64,000 nucleotides of DNA from assembly GCF_001190785.1 (NCBI RefSeq), contig NZ_LGSS01000002.1, forward strand, positions 62,001-126,000, given 5' to 3'. This document shows, one piece after another, positions 45,217 through 54,143 of this stretch. The notes beneath the pieces were generated by a model, which was not told the origin of the DNA, searched no databases, and saw only the letters and a list, made by a program, of their open reading frames with translations. The first letter of the stretch is position 1. The number at the start of each line of letters is the position of its first letter. Made by a program: the position numbers and the translations under genes. The stretch comes from Gottschalkia purinilytica. GTDB lineage: Bacteria > Bacillota > Clostridia > Tissierellales > Gottschalkiaceae.

Positions 45217-45948
45217 TTATTCCATAAGTTTTAAAGCAGATATATCTTTTATTAAAATTTTCTTGTTTCCTATTAACTCTATTAGTTCCATTTCCTCAAA
45301 CATCTTAAGTTTTCTAATTATAGTTTCCCTAGCTATGCCAGCATAACTTCCCATTTCTTCTCTATTAATTGAAAGATTCAGAAGAATACCATCTTTTGTT
45401 TTTTCTCCAAAGTCCTTAACTAAATTAACTAATAAAGCAGCTACCTTAGCATCAGAATTATTGGTACTTAGACGCTCTACCAATCTCTCTACCCTAATAA
45501 TTCTTTCATAAGCTTTTTCAAAAACTTTTAATGTTATATGAGGATTTTTCAAAATAATCTTATCAAATTCTTTTTTTTCTAAAGTACATATCTGAGTATT
45601 TTCAAGGGCCTGAGCAGAGAATTCAAACTTATCTTCTTTTAATAAATGGAATGCTCCTATAAAGTCTCCTTTTGATAAGATATACATTATTTGTTCTTTT
45701 CCATCAGCAGTATACTTATATATCTTAATTTTCCCTGAGCAGATAATAAAAAGCTTATTTCCTGTGTCTCCTTGATTGAAAATTTGTTCACCTTTTTTAA
45801 ATTTTGTAGTAACTACACCCTTTGAAATTTCTGCTAACTCTTCTTTATTTAAACTAGAAAGTAATGGAATTTGACTTATACACAAATCATTTTCACAATT
45901 ATCACATGAAATCCCAATATCACTATTACACCTAACTATAATTATCAC
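45217..45948 (-). CDS. Crp/Fnr-family regulator with N-terminal cysteine cluster
   Basis: 243 residues from a GTG at 45948. Cyclic-nucleotide-binding-like beta roll about 25-140, then a long helix and a winged helix with the recognition region NREEMGSYAGIARETIIRKL. The N-terminus has Cys7, Cys15, Cys18 and Cys23 (CDNCENDLC), the place where FNR holds its oxygen-sensitive iron-sulfur cluster; spacing differs from E. coli FNR. The effector pocket lacks an obvious cAMP-binding RxxS motif. The gene lies next to the pyruvate formate-lyase genes, separated by 394 bp, so control of these oxygen-sensitive enzymes is a reasonable guess. The start is not certain, as its ribosome site is weak. Confidence 0.82.
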   Translation of the reverse strand: MIIIVRCNSDIGISCDNCENDLCISQIPLLSSLNKEELAEISKGVVTTKFKKGEQIFNQGDTGNKLFIICSGKIKIYKYTADGKEQIMYILSKGDFIGAFHLLKEDKFEFSAQALENTQICTLEKKEFDKIILKNPHITLKVFEKAYERIIRVERLVERLSTNNSDAKVAALLVNLVKDFGEKTKDGILLNLSINREEMGSYAGIARETIIRKLKMFEEMELIELIGNKKILIKDISALKLME

Positions 45949-46342
45949 CTACTTTTACTCTCTTCTACCTTTTAACTTCTCTTGATACATATTTATATAA
46001 CTTATTACCCTGTGAATAGTATAACGCTATCATGAAGTGGATTAGTCTAACTTACAGCTTTAGCAATCTTAATATATTTAATACGTTATTCTAGCAAAAA
46101 TATTTAAATATGCAAGTTAATCTATATATTTGCTTGTATATATTTTAATATTATATCATATAAGAGTATCTACAATGTATTATAGACTAAGTCAAAATAT
46201 CTATATTATTTATATAACTTATAAAAACATTTTATAAAATAATATTTAATATTAATTAAAATTTAAGCTTATGATATTTCACAAGTGAAACTATAAAATA
46301 ATCTTGTAAATAAGTATAACAGTTATGCAAAATACATAACTG
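45949..46342. other. 394-bp intergenic region
   Basis: It holds the upstream region of the Crp/Fnr-type gene, including a TTGACT followed after 17 bp by TAGATA (around 46170-46200), and the distal part of the pflA hairpin. No coding or structured RNA was seen. Confidence 0.45.
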
Positions 46343-46347
46343 TTATA
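46315..46347 (-). terminator. Hairpin at the end of pflA
   Basis: Arms TATAACAGTTATG and CATAACTGTTATA (46315-46347) overlap the pflA stop codon. The T tract after it is weak, so termination may be partial. Confidence 0.6.
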
Positions 46348-47104
46348 TAACAAGTGATACTTTCTTCGTTTTCTGTTTATCTATTATAGAAATAAGATAT
46401 TTTTCAAGGGCTTTTGCGTGATTTTTATCCATTTCTGGTATGTCTTTAAGCTTGTACTCTATTCCCAATTTTTCGTATTTTTCTATCCCTAGTTTATGAT
46501 AAGGTATTATTTCTACTTTAGCTACATTAGCTGGAATGCTTAGTATGAAGTTTGCTAATTTCTCCATAGATTCTCTTGTATCTGTAAAACCTGGAACTAC
46601 AACGTGTCTAATCCACAAATTACCCTTATAATCTTTTAAGTGATCTATAAACTTCATATAATGATTCATATCTCTACCAGTTACAATTTGAAACATATCT
46701 TTATCAAAATGTTTTACATCTAATAATATATTATCTGTAACTTCAAATATTTCTTTTAAATTTTTTAAATTTCCATACCCACAAGTATCAATAGCAGTAT
46801 TAATTCCTTGCTTTTTAAGCTCTCTTAATACTTCTAATAAGAAATCTGATTGTATTAATGGTTCCCCTCCAGAGAAGGTCACACCTCCTCCAGATTTCTT
46901 ATAATATATTTCATATCTCTTAGCCATTTTTACTATTTCTTCACTTGTATAAAGCTTACTCTTATTATTTTTCATACATTGTGTGTCAGGATTATGGCAA
47001 TAAAGACATTTCAAAGAGCAACCTTGCATAAACACAACGGTTCTTATTCCAGGTCCATCAACTAGACCCATTGTTTCTATAGAGTGAACTCTACCTTTTA
47101 TCAT
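46343..47104 (-). CDS. pflA: Pyruvate formate-lyase activating enzyme
   Basis: 253 residues from the ATG at 47104 (AGGAT upstream; a GTG 9 bp out is in frame). Radical SAM enzyme with the cluster motif CSLKCLYCHNPDTQ, i.e. CxxxCxxC, near 29-36, followed by GGVTFSGGEPL for SAM binding. It makes the glycyl radical on PflB by hydrogen abstraction. Only the SAM cluster is present, without extra ferredoxin-like cysteines, as in the genuine PFL activase. It starts 12 bp after pflB and is co-transcribed. Confidence 0.95.
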   Translation of the reverse strand: MIKGRVHSIETMGLVDGPGIRTVVFMQGCSLKCLYCHNPDTQCMKNNKSKLYTSEEIVKMAKRYEIYYKKSGGGVTFSGGEPLIQSDFLLEVLRELKKQGINTAIDTCGYGNLKNLKEIFEVTDNILLDVKHFDKDMFQIVTGRDMNHYMKFIDHLKDYKGNLWIRHVVVPGFTDTRESMEKLANFILSIPANVAKVEIIPYHKLGIEKYEKLGIEYKLKDIPEMDKNHAKALEKYLISIIDKQKTKKVSLVI

Positions 47105-47116
47105 AGTTATCACATC

Positions 47117-49360
47117 CTAAGCACTTCTATGGAACGTTCTATTAATTACCTCTATTTGTTGTTCCTTTGTTAATCTGTTAAAGTGAACAGCATATCCTGA
47201 TACTCTTATTGTAAGTGTCGGATATTTTTCAGGGTTGCTCATTGCATCTTCAAGTATTGTACGGCTTAATACATTTACGTTAAGATGAAATGCCCCTTTT
47301 CCAAAATATCCATCCATTATAGCTACTAAGTTATTTATCTGTGTATCATATTCTTTTCCTAATGCTTCTGGAATAATAGAGAATGTATTAGATATCCCGT
47401 CTTGACATACTCCTCTATATGGTATTTTTGCCACAGAGTTAAGTGAAGCTAATGCACCGTTTTCGTCTCTTCCATGCATAGGGTTTGCCCCTGGTGCAAA
47501 AGGTTCTCCTTTCTTTCTTCCATCTGGAGTAGATCCTGTTTTCTTACCATATACCACATTTGAAGTTATTGTTAACACCGATAGAGTATGTTGAGAGTTT
47601 CTATAAGTTTTGTGTTTTTTAAGTTCAGTCATGAATCTCTCTACTAATTCTACAGCCATATCGTCTACTCTATCATCATCATTACCATATTTAGGGAAGT
47701 CTCCCTCTATTTCAAAATCAATAGCTATTCCATGTTCATTTCTAATTGGTTTTACTTTTGCATATTTTATAGCACTTAATGAGTCAGCTACTAAAGAAAG
47801 TCCAGCTATACCAAATGCCATAAATCTGTGAACATTTGTATCATGCAATGCCATTTCTCCAGCTTCATATGCATATTTATCATGCATATAGTGAATAGTA
47901 TTCATCGTATTTACATAAAGCTCTGCTAAACGTTCAAGTACCTTATTGTAATTTTTCATTACTTTATCGTATTCAAGATATTCATCACTAATTTTATCTA
48001 TTCCATTCATAACTAAGAACGGATTTCCTTGTTTATCAGCTTTTAATTCATCTACCCCACCATTTATAGCATATAATAATGCTTTAGCAAGATTTGCTCT
48101 TGCTCCAAAGAACTGCATTTGTTTACCTATCTGCATTGCAGATACGCAACAAGCTATACCGTAGTCATCTCCATATTCCGGTCTCATTAAATCATCATTC
48201 TCATATTGTATTGCACCAGTTTCACCAGACATTTTTGCACAATATTTTTTAAAGCTTTCTGGTAAATTCTCTGACCATAGAACTGTCATATTTGGTTCTG
48301 GTGCAGGACTTAAATTAGTAAGTGTATGAAGAAATCTAAAAGCGGTTTTAGTAACTAGTGTTCTTCCGTCTTCTCCCATTCCTCCAATAGCTTCAGTTAC
48401 CCAGTTAGGATCTCCTGCAAATAAGTCATTATACTCTGGAGTTCTTAAATGTCTTACTAATCTTAATTTTATAACTAATTGATCTATAAGCTCTTGAGCT
48501 TGTTCTTCTGTTAGTACTCCTCTTGCAATATCTCTTTCAATATATATATCTAAGAATGTAGTATTTCTTCCTAGTGACATTGCTGCTCCATTACTTTCTT
48601 TTACAGCAGATAGATATCCAAAATAGAAGTATTGTACTGCTTCTTTAGCATTTGATGCTGGTTTTGAAATATCAAATCCATAAGATGCTACCATTTCTTT
48701 TATAGAGATTAAACCTCTTATTTGTTCTGAAACTTCTTCTCTACTTCTTAATAATTCATCATTTGCTTCTCCAACTAATTGATCTAAGTCTTTTATCTTT
48801 TCTTCTATTAGCTTATCAATTCCGTATAGTGCTATTCTTCTATAGTCTCCAATTATCCTACCCCTACCATAAGCATCTGGAAGACCAGTTAGAAGTCCTG
48901 CACTTCTTGCTGCTCTCATATCTTTTGTATAAGCATCAAATACCCCATCGTTATGTGTTTTTCTAAATTTCTTAAAATATTTTTCTACTTCCTTGTTCAT
49001 TTCGTATCCGTATGCCTTTAATGAAGCATCTACCATTCTATATCCGCCAAATGGATTAACTATTCTTTTTAATGGTGCATCTGTTTGAAGCCCAACTATA
49101 ACTTCATTTGCTTTATCGATATATCCAGGTGCAAAGTTATTTATACCTGATACTTCATTTACTTCTACATCTATTATTCCTTCTTTTATTTCCTTCTTTA
49201 TTAATGCTTCAGATTTTTCCCATACAATAGATGTCTTGTCACTTGCTTCTGCTAAAAAGCTCTCATTTCCTGAATAAGGCTCATAGTTAGCTTGTATAAA
49301 ATCTCTTACATTTATTTCTTCTTGCCATTTTCCAGGTTTAAATCCTTCCCAGTGTTTCAT
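47117..49360 (-). CDS. pflB: Formate C-acetyltransferase (pyruvate formate-lyase)
   Basis: 747 residues from the ATG at 49360, preceded by AAAGGAG; an ATG 9 bp upstream overlaps that site. The active-site cysteine pair is Cys404-Cys405 ([10 protein letters not shown]). The glycyl-radical loop near the C-terminus reads [11 protein letters not shown], which marks true PFL rather than the diol-dehydratase or choline-lyase relatives. It splits pyruvate and CoA into acetyl-CoA and formate under anaerobic conditions and is destroyed by oxygen. A TATAAT at 49505-49500 with an imperfect inverted repeat about 41 bp upstream of the predicted start may be its regulated promoter. Confidence 0.96.
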   Translation of the reverse strand: MKHWEGFKPGKWQEEINVRDFIQANYEPYSGNESFLAEASDKTSIVWEKSEALIKKEIKEGIIDVEVNEVSGINNFAPGYIDKANEVIVGLQTDAPLKRIVNPFGGYRMVDASLKAYGYEMNKEVEKYFKKFRKTHNDGVFDAYTKDMRAARSAGLLTGLPDAYGRGRIIGDYRRIALYGIDKLIEEKIKDLDQLVGEANDELLRSREEVSEQIRGLISIKEMVASYGFDISKPASNAKEAVQYFYFGYLSAVKESNGAAMSLGRNTTFLDIYIERDIARGVLTEEQAQELIDQLVIKLRLVRHLRTPEYNDLFAGDPNWVTEAIGGMGEDGRTLVTKTAFRFLHTLTNLSPAPEPNMTVLWSENLPESFKKYCAKMSGETGAIQYENDDLMRPEYGDDYGIACCVSAMQIGKQMQFFGARANLAKALLYAINGGVDELKADKQGNPFLVMNGIDKISDEYLEYDKVMKNYNKVLERLAELYVNTMNTIHYMHDKYAYEAGEMALHDTNVHRFMAFGIAGLSLVADSLSAIKYAKVKPIRNEHGIAIDFEIEGDFPKYGNDDDRVDDMAVELVERFMTELKKHKTYRNSQHTLSVLTITSNVVYGKKTGSTPDGRKKGEPFAPGANPMHGRDENGALASLNSVAKIPYRGVCQDGISNTFSIIPEALGKEYDTQINNLVAIMDGYFGKGAFHLNVNVLSRTILEDAMSNPEKYPTLTIRVSGYAVHFNRLTKEQQIEVINRTFHRSA

Positions 49361-49499
49361 GATTACCATCTCCTTTTTTAGGATTTCTAACCCAAAGTTC
49401 TACCCCATCTATAATTAAATTTCAATTTAACTTAATGCTTACTACTCATAATTTTTTGGTTTTTGATTAGAAGTGTTATATTTTTTGGTTGCTGTATAC

Positions 49500-49540
49500 A
49501 TTATACTGTATCTACTTTTTAAAAGATGTGATTAGCGACA
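49500..49540 (-). promoter_or_regulatory. Candidate promoter and operator of pflB
   Basis: TATAAT (49505-49500) would start transcription near 49493, leaving a 130-nt leader. The imperfect inverted repeat TGTGA-N4-CGACA (49527-49540) is centred about 41 bp upstream of that start, the usual place for activation by Crp/Fnr proteins. No good -35 hexamer is visible, which fits an activated promoter. Confidence 0.35.
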
Positions 49541-49566
49541 CTATTTAAAAAGTATTTTCAAAAAAT

Positions 49567-49597
49567 AAAAAAACCCTATTTTTAAAGCATAGGGTTT
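49567..49597 (-). terminator. Terminator of the rubredoxin-like gene
   Basis: Arms AAACCCTAT and ATAGGGTTT (49571-49597) followed by seven T residues on the minus strand, 12 bp after the stop. Confidence 0.85.
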
Positions 49598-49609
49598 ATA
49601 GGAAAAATT

Positions 49610-49747
49610 CTAATATCCTGGCACATCATTCTGATCTATAAGTTCAAATTCTTCCTTTGAAGCATAACATATTGGACAAACCATTGGTGGTTCCTTCTCA
49701 TCAGGGTTAGTAGTATATCCACAAACTTTACATATCCAAACTTTCAT
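49610..49747 (-). CDS. Rubredoxin-like small iron protein
   Basis: 45 residues, ATG at 49747 with AGGAGG 7 nt upstream. Two knuckles, CKVCGY (6-11) and CPICYA (24-29), give four cysteines (6, 9, 24, 27) able to bind one iron in rubredoxin fashion. The 14-residue gap between the pairs is much shorter than in classic rubredoxin (about 52 residues in all) and is close to the rubredoxin domain at the end of rubrerythrin. It probably carries electrons in peroxide or oxygen defence. It has its own terminator and lies upstream of the oxygen-sensitive PFL genes. Confidence 0.88.
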   Translation of the reverse strand: MKVWICKVCGYTTNPDEKEPPMVCPICYASKEEFELIDQNDVPGY

Positions 49748-50044
49748 TTTAATGTCCTCCTAGTTAGTTGTCTTATATTATATTTATACCCGCATTAACT
49801 ATAGTTGAAACTGAACTAATAAATAAAAGTTATAGGATAGTGTAATCAAAACTGATTAATTATAAATCTATATAAACTGCATAGGAGTCAACAATGTGAT
49901 TGAAAACTATACGACATAATAATAGTATATATTAGATATTTCAATATGAAGAAACATAATATTAATAAAGCTAAAAAATAAAAAATAATTGATAAAGTAT
50001 ACCGAATTAACTTTATGACATCTATTCATTATTTTTATTATATT
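49748..50044. other. 297-bp intergenic region
   Basis: A/T-rich upstream region of the rubredoxin-like gene. No further gene, repeat or RNA structure was recognised. Confidence 0.45.
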
Positions 50045-50413
50045 CTAATTAGCAGACTTTAGTTTTGCTATATCATTCACATTCTCAACTGTTGCGATTT
50101 TAACTAATTTTAAGTCAACTTTAATTTCTGATACATCTTCTCTTAGAATTGCCACTTCTTCTGTTACCGCATCTAGCTTTTTATCTATTCTTTGAACATC
50201 TTCCTTTACATCTTGAACTTCACTTTTTAAAACTTGAACATCTCTTTTTACTCCTTGAACTTCATCATTCAAAACTTGAACATCTTTTTTTACGTCTTGA
50301 ATATCTTTCTTTACGTTTTGAATATCTTCTTTCATGTCCAAAATTTCTTCCTTAATAGGATCTAACTTTTCATCTAAAAGATTTCCTATTGCTTTTAGTA
50401 TTTCTGTATCCAT
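50045..50413 (-). CDS. Heptad-repeat coiled-coil protein
   Basis: 122 residues from the ATG at 50413 (GGGAGG 7 nt upstream; a GTG 15 bp out is in frame but overlaps it). Residues 30-78 are seven exact heptads of the form (D/E)-(V/I)-Q-x-(V/L)-K/x-x, starting DIQNVKK, DIQDVKK, DVQVLND, EVQGVKR, and the pattern continues less strictly to about 105. The whole protein should be one long helix forming a dimeric or trimeric coiled coil. No signal peptide or membrane helix. Relatives of similar design are common in Clostridia but I know of no function. It lies next to the flagellar operon yet has separate signals. Confidence 0.7.
   Translation of the reverse strand: MDTEILKAIGNLLDEKLDPIKEEILDMKEDIQNVKKDIQDVKKDVQVLNDEVQGVKRDVQVLKSEVQDVKEDVQRIDKKLDAVTEEVAILREDVSEIKVDLKLVKIATVENVNDIAKLKSAN
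50180..50326 (-). repeat. Seven 21-bp tandem repeats inside the coiled-coil gene
   Basis: The repeats begin with GATATTCAA or GATGTTCAA or GAAGTTCAA and each encodes one heptad, residues 30-78. The central GTTCAA or ATTCAA is conserved in all seven. Such repeats can change number by slippage without shifting the frame. Confidence 0.8.
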
Positions 50414-50798
50414 GCAAGCACCTCCCACCTAACATAATTTAATTTTGCTATGTTCACTCAATTACTGCCTGTCGTTTCTATTACCGTACGTGAATTCTAT
50501 ATATTTATATTATAGCACTATTTTTTGAAAAATTACCCTTTTATTTAGATATATTAGCTTAAGTTAAAACTAACTGATTATAGAATGGCAAATAGATATT
50601 GAGTAAAAAAGTAAAAAAACCGTTATGAAGTTTTATCCAAAACGGTTTTTTATAAATAAAATTCTACTCTTTAGATTTTAATATAATTATGTCATTCTAA
50701 TTTTTTAAAGTAATTCTTTTACTATGTTTTTCATAATTATCTTCAATCATCTTCTAGAGATATTCCCTTAATAATATAATTATTTTAACTCGACCATA
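50414..50798. other. 385-bp intergenic region
   Basis: It holds the upstream region of the coiled-coil gene and the terminator of the flagellar operon at 50613-50651. Nothing else was recognised. Confidence 0.45.
50613..50651 (-). terminator. Terminator downstream of the flagellar cap operon
   Basis: Arms AAAAAACCGTT and AACGGTTTTTT (50614-50651) with a 16-nt loop and a T run on the minus strand, about 150 bp after the flgN-like gene. Confidence 0.75.
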
Positions 50799-51227
50799 TC
50801 AATTTTTTTGATCTATAAAAAATGATCCCATGTTATTATAAAAGTCCATTCCATATCCCTTGGCCATTTTCTGACCTTGCTTAACCTCTTGTATCTTTGA
50901 TTTTATATCATTCATTTTTTCTTCTAAAAGTTTTTTATTTTCATTATCCATATTCTTTAAAGTTGTAAGAGACAAACTAAGTTCCCTTAACTTATTTCCT
51001 AATAAATCATTATTATCTTGTTCCCTTGTTTCCTCTTTAAGAATAGCGTCTAACTTATCTACTTCATTAATTATATCTTGCCTTTGATTTGTATACACTT
51101 CTAATAATTCTATGTCCTCTTTTTTTATAGCTTTTTTTTGTTTATTAGTAATATCTATAATTTTATCTATATATTCTATTTTTTTGTCTAATAACTGTGC
51201 AGCTTCTTTTAATTCGTATTCATTCAT
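50799..51227 (-). CDS. FlgN/FliT-like flagellar export chaperone
   Basis: 142 residues, all-helical and highly charged, with several leucine and isoleucine heptads (about 5-60 and 75-115). It shows no strong motif, but its size, predicted structure and position at the end of flaG-fliD-fliS match the FlgN/FliT type chaperones that keep hook-associated or cap proteins unfolded before export. Its ATG overlaps the fliS stop as TAATG, so the two are translationally coupled. Given the neighbours, FliD or FlgK/FlgL would be its client. Confidence 0.7.
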   Translation of the reverse strand: MNEYELKEAAQLLDKKIEYIDKIIDITNKQKKAIKKEDIELLEVYTNQRQDIINEVDKLDAILKEETREQDNNDLLGNKLRELSLSLTTLKNMDNENKKLLEEKMNDIKSKIQEVKQGQKMAKGYGMDFYNNMGSFFIDQKN

Positions 51228-51634
51228 TATATTCTCACCTGACTATTTTCTTGTACACTTTCTATTCTGTTTTTTTGCATGGCTTCTTTCCAGGTATCTC
51301 TTAAATCCTCAACTAAAGATATTACTTCATCTAGTATACTATAGTCTTTTTTCAAGTTGGCATCTATAAGTTTTTCTAATATATAAGTATATAAGCTTCT
51401 TAAGTTCTTTGATATTCCGTAATTCATATTTAGAGTTATATTAAGTTCGTTTATTATGTCTTGAGCTCTCATTATAGAGTTATGAGTTTCTTGTATGTTT
51501 TTTTCTTCCATATATAATTTAGCCATATTCATAAACTTTATGGCCCCATCATAAAGCATAAGCGTAAGTTGTTCTGGTGAAGCTGTTACTATTGAGTTTT
51601 GTTGATACTTTTGATATGGATTGCTAATAGCCAT
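51227..51634 (-). CDS. fliS: Flagellin export chaperone FliS
   Basis: 135 residues, four-helix bundle. The N-terminal motif NPYQKYQQNSIVTASPEQLTLMLYDGAIKF begins at residue 5; YDGAIKF is the most conserved part. FliS binds the C-terminus of flagellin and stops it polymerising in the cytoplasm. It follows fliD by 28 bp and overlaps the flgN-like gene by 1 bp. Confidence 0.95.
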   Translation of the reverse strand: MAISNPYQKYQQNSIVTASPEQLTLMLYDGAIKFMNMAKLYMEEKNIQETHNSIMRAQDIINELNITLNMNYGISKNLRSLYTYILEKLIDANLKKDYSILDEVISLVEDLRDTWKEAMQKNRIESVQENSQVRI

Positions 51635-51662
51635 AAATCTCCATCCTTTCTGTTACGTCAAA

Positions 51663-53429
51663 CTACATTTTTCCACCCATCTGTTGAGTAATCCATCCGG
51701 TTTGAGAACTCATTTTTTGCATAGCTTTCTCCATAGCCGTAAATTTAGCATAATATGAGTTTTCTTTTCTAAATAAAAGTACCTCTAAGTCTTCTATCTT
51801 TTTATTAAGTTTATTTACTTCATAGTCTAAAAAACTTACACTACCTTGTTTAGATAAGTTTTTTTCTCCAATAACAAAGTCTATAAGTATGTTAGACTTT
51901 ACTTTTCTGAAAAGATCATCATTGCTTCCAGTTCCAGATCTATCAATTATGTCTTTCATTCCAAGTATTAGATTATCAAATATTCTAGTAACTATACCAC
52001 TATTTGCCCTCTTTTTTGCTAAATCATCTTTAGATAAATCATCATCGTCTTTATTATATAAATCACTTTCTTTAAACAATACTTCTATAACAGCATCAGC
52101 ATCTCTATCTATTGCTTTTCTTAATTTATCTTCATCAACTTTTAATTGTCCGCCTATTGATCCTGTAGAGTATTTATCTGTAGATATACCTATCTCAGTT
52201 AATAGCTTAAATACTCCACTATCTGTATTTATCTCCTTATAAAGATCTGATCTCATACTTGATAAAGTATTATTTATTGACATGTCGTTACGGAGTAATC
52301 CACCTTTAGCCATTTCTTCCCATAGTTCAATATCCTTTTCATTCATAGCCTTTTTTTCTTCACTAGTAAGAGGCTTATAGTTTCTATTAGTCTTTTCTCT
52401 TAAAAGCTTCCCTGCTTTTTCTATTAGTTTATTGTACTCTTCTACAAAATTCTTTACTTTTTCTACAATAGCTTCTGTATCTGTAGATACATTTACACTA
52501 AATGAACCTACGTCTTTTAGATTAACATTCAAACCATTTATCTCAAAACTATTTGATTCTTTCTCTATGTCATCTACTCCATTATAGCTTATTTTAGCAT
52601 TAACTCCATTATATACATTACCTGTCGTTAAGTTAGCTTCTAATTTATCTCCATTGTTGTCATAACTCTTTACTTTTAAATTAAGATCATTTATAAACTT
52701 TTCTCCCGTTGATCCTGCAGATGCATCTATCTTTAACATTGCATTATTTTTACCTGTATTTGTAGTTTGTAGGAAAAACCTATCTATTCCTTTATCATAA
52801 CTAGCTTTTACTCCTAAATCTGAAATTACATTACCTGATGCATCCTTTACACTAGCACTATTAATCTTATTTACTACATCACTTAAACTCAATTCATCTA
52901 AAGACTTGTTTATGTATACTGTATTTAACTCTCCTTTAAGAGCATTTTCTGTAGCCTCATCTAATTCTCCAAATACAAATTTTACTGGTCCATTTTTAGA
53001 TTCTATTGTGAACTCTAGCTTATCATTTGCATTAAGGTTAAATTGACTAGCTACATTAGACTTATCTCCTTTTGATATATTACTGCTACTAGCTGCAGAA
53101 ACACCATCAGCTAATCTGTCAACAGTTATATCATGTTTACCTATTACAGTTCCTAATGTACTACTTACAGTAGCTTTACTTTCGTCTGATGAAGTGGCTT
53201 TTTTATGCCAGTTCATACTACCTGATCTTCCATTCACATATCCAAAATCTTTTTTTGCATTTAATATAAAATTTGCAAAATCTTTATTAAGTGTATTATA
53301 TATTTCTTGCTTCCACTTTAAAAGTTGCCTTTGCTGTTCTACCCTATCTACTTTTACTCTCTCAGCCTTCATAAGTTCTTTAATCATGCTATCTGTGTCC
53401 ATACCAGATGCAAGTCCTGATATTCTCAT
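51663..53429 (-). CDS. fliD: Flagellar cap protein FliD
   Basis: 588 residues from the ATG at 53429 (GAGGTG upstream; a GTG 9 bp out is in frame). FliD_N domain with MRISGLASGMDTDSMIKELM at the start, variable middle domain rich in Asp, Asn and Ser, and FliD_C with a C-terminal coiled coil (about 520-580). It caps the growing filament and helps flagellin fold. It lies in the SigD-controlled operon flaG-fliD-fliS-flgN-like. Confidence 0.95.
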   Translation of the reverse strand: MRISGLASGMDTDSMIKELMKAERVKVDRVEQQRQLLKWKQEIYNTLNKDFANFILNAKKDFGYVNGRSGSMNWHKKATSSDESKATVSSTLGTVIGKHDITVDRLADGVSAASSSNISKGDKSNVASQFNLNANDKLEFTIESKNGPVKFVFGELDEATENALKGELNTVYINKSLDELSLSDVVNKINSASVKDASGNVISDLGVKASYDKGIDRFFLQTTNTGKNNAMLKIDASAGSTGEKFINDLNLKVKSYDNNGDKLEANLTTGNVYNGVNAKISYNGVDDIEKESNSFEINGLNVNLKDVGSFSVNVSTDTEAIVEKVKNFVEEYNKLIEKAGKLLREKTNRNYKPLTSEEKKAMNEKDIELWEEMAKGGLLRNDMSINNTLSSMRSDLYKEINTDSGVFKLLTEIGISTDKYSTGSIGGQLKVDEDKLRKAIDRDADAVIEVLFKESDLYNKDDDDLSKDDLAKKRANSGIVTRIFDNLILGMKDIIDRSGTGSNDDLFRKVKSNILIDFVIGEKNLSKQGSVSFLDYEVNKLNKKIEDLEVLLFRKENSYYAKFTAMEKAMQKMSSQTGWITQQMGGKM

Positions 53430-53447
53430 ATTTATCACCTCATGTTT

Positions 53448-53807
53448 TTATATTTTTTCATCTAATATTAACCCTGCTACTTCCCATAGCTTAGCTACTA
53501 GATCTAATATCTTTTGTGGTGGAACTTCTCTTATAACTTCATCTGTATGTACATCTATAACTTTAACCATAACTTCATTTGTTCCTTCATGTATAGAAAA
53601 CTCAAGCCTTCTATCATATGTTAAAAACTCTTTATTTACTTTTTCAAATGCATCCATAAAATCTTTATCACTTAGAATATCTTTATCCAAAGTAGTATTG
53701 TCATATATGTTATTCTTTTTTATGCTACTTATACTGTCTGTTTTTTCCGTCCCATTCCCTTTTGTTGTATATATTCCTTGAGATAAATTTGTACCAGAAA
53801 TATTCAT
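53448..53807 (-). CDS. flaG: FlaG family flagellar protein
   Basis: 119 residues. The C-terminal half has the FlaG pattern: LTYDRRLEFSIHEGTNEVMVKVIDVHTDEVIREVPPQKIL, of which VIREVPPQKILDLVAKLWE is most typical. The N-terminal half is Ser/Thr/Asn-rich and disordered. FlaG limits filament length in several species; the mechanism is unclear. It is the first gene of its operon, with a SigD-type promoter about 30 bp upstream of the ATG and a strong GGAGGG ribosome site. Confidence 0.9.
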   Translation of the reverse strand: MNISGTNLSQGIYTTKGNGTEKTDSISSIKKNNIYDNTTLDKDILSDKDFMDAFEKVNKEFLTYDRRLEFSIHEGTNEVMVKVIDVHTDEVIREVPPQKILDLVAKLWEVAGLILDEKI

Positions 53808-53843
53808 TTCCCTACCCTCCTTTTCACGATACTTACAATTATA

Positions 53844-53869
53844 ATATCGGCAATATTCAGGGTAATTTA
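53844..53869 (-). promoter_or_regulatory. SigD (Sigma-28) promoter of flaG-fliD-fliS
   Basis: TAAA (53869-53866), 14 bp spacer, GCCGATAT (53851-53844), a full match to the flagellar sigma factor consensus. The predicted start is about 30 bp upstream of the flaG ATG. Confidence 0.82.
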
Positions 53870-53895
53870 AGTTATAAAAATAAAATATTTAAACA

Positions 53896-53922
53896 AATAA
53901 AAATCCTATTTTCATAGGATTT
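53896..53922 (-). terminator. Terminator of the yjfB-like gene
   Basis: Arms AAATCCTAT and ATAGGATTT (53901-53922) with T residues on the minus strand. It lies between the stop of the yjfB-like gene and the SigD promoter of flaG. Confidence 0.82.
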
Positions 53923-53927
53923 AATAA

Positions 53928-54125
53928 TTATATATTTATGTCTATATTTCCACCTATATGAGGCGTTACCGATTGTTCCATCATTTTAGTATTTTGCTGT
54001 ATCATTTGAGTTAGGTCTGTTGTTTGAATTTTCGCATTATCCATAGCCATTTTCATTACTGAAAGATTGGCTTGTTGCATAGCTTTCATTTGTCCAAGCG
54101 CTGTTGATAACATAGCTATATCCAT
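53928..54125 (-). CDS. YjfB-family putative motility protein
   Basis: 65 residues, methionine- and glutamine-rich: MDIAMLSTALGQMKAMQQAN at the start and IGGNIDINI at the end. This is the pattern of the small YjfB family, predicted from genome context to be linked to motility; no mechanism is known to me. It starts 18 bp after the 198-residue gene and ends at a terminator just before the SigD promoter of flaG. Confidence 0.8.
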   Translation of the reverse strand: MDIAMLSTALGQMKAMQQANLSVMKMAMDNAKIQTTDLTQMIQQNTKMMEQSVTPHIGGNIDINI

Positions 54126-54143
54126 TCATTATCTCTCCTTAGT

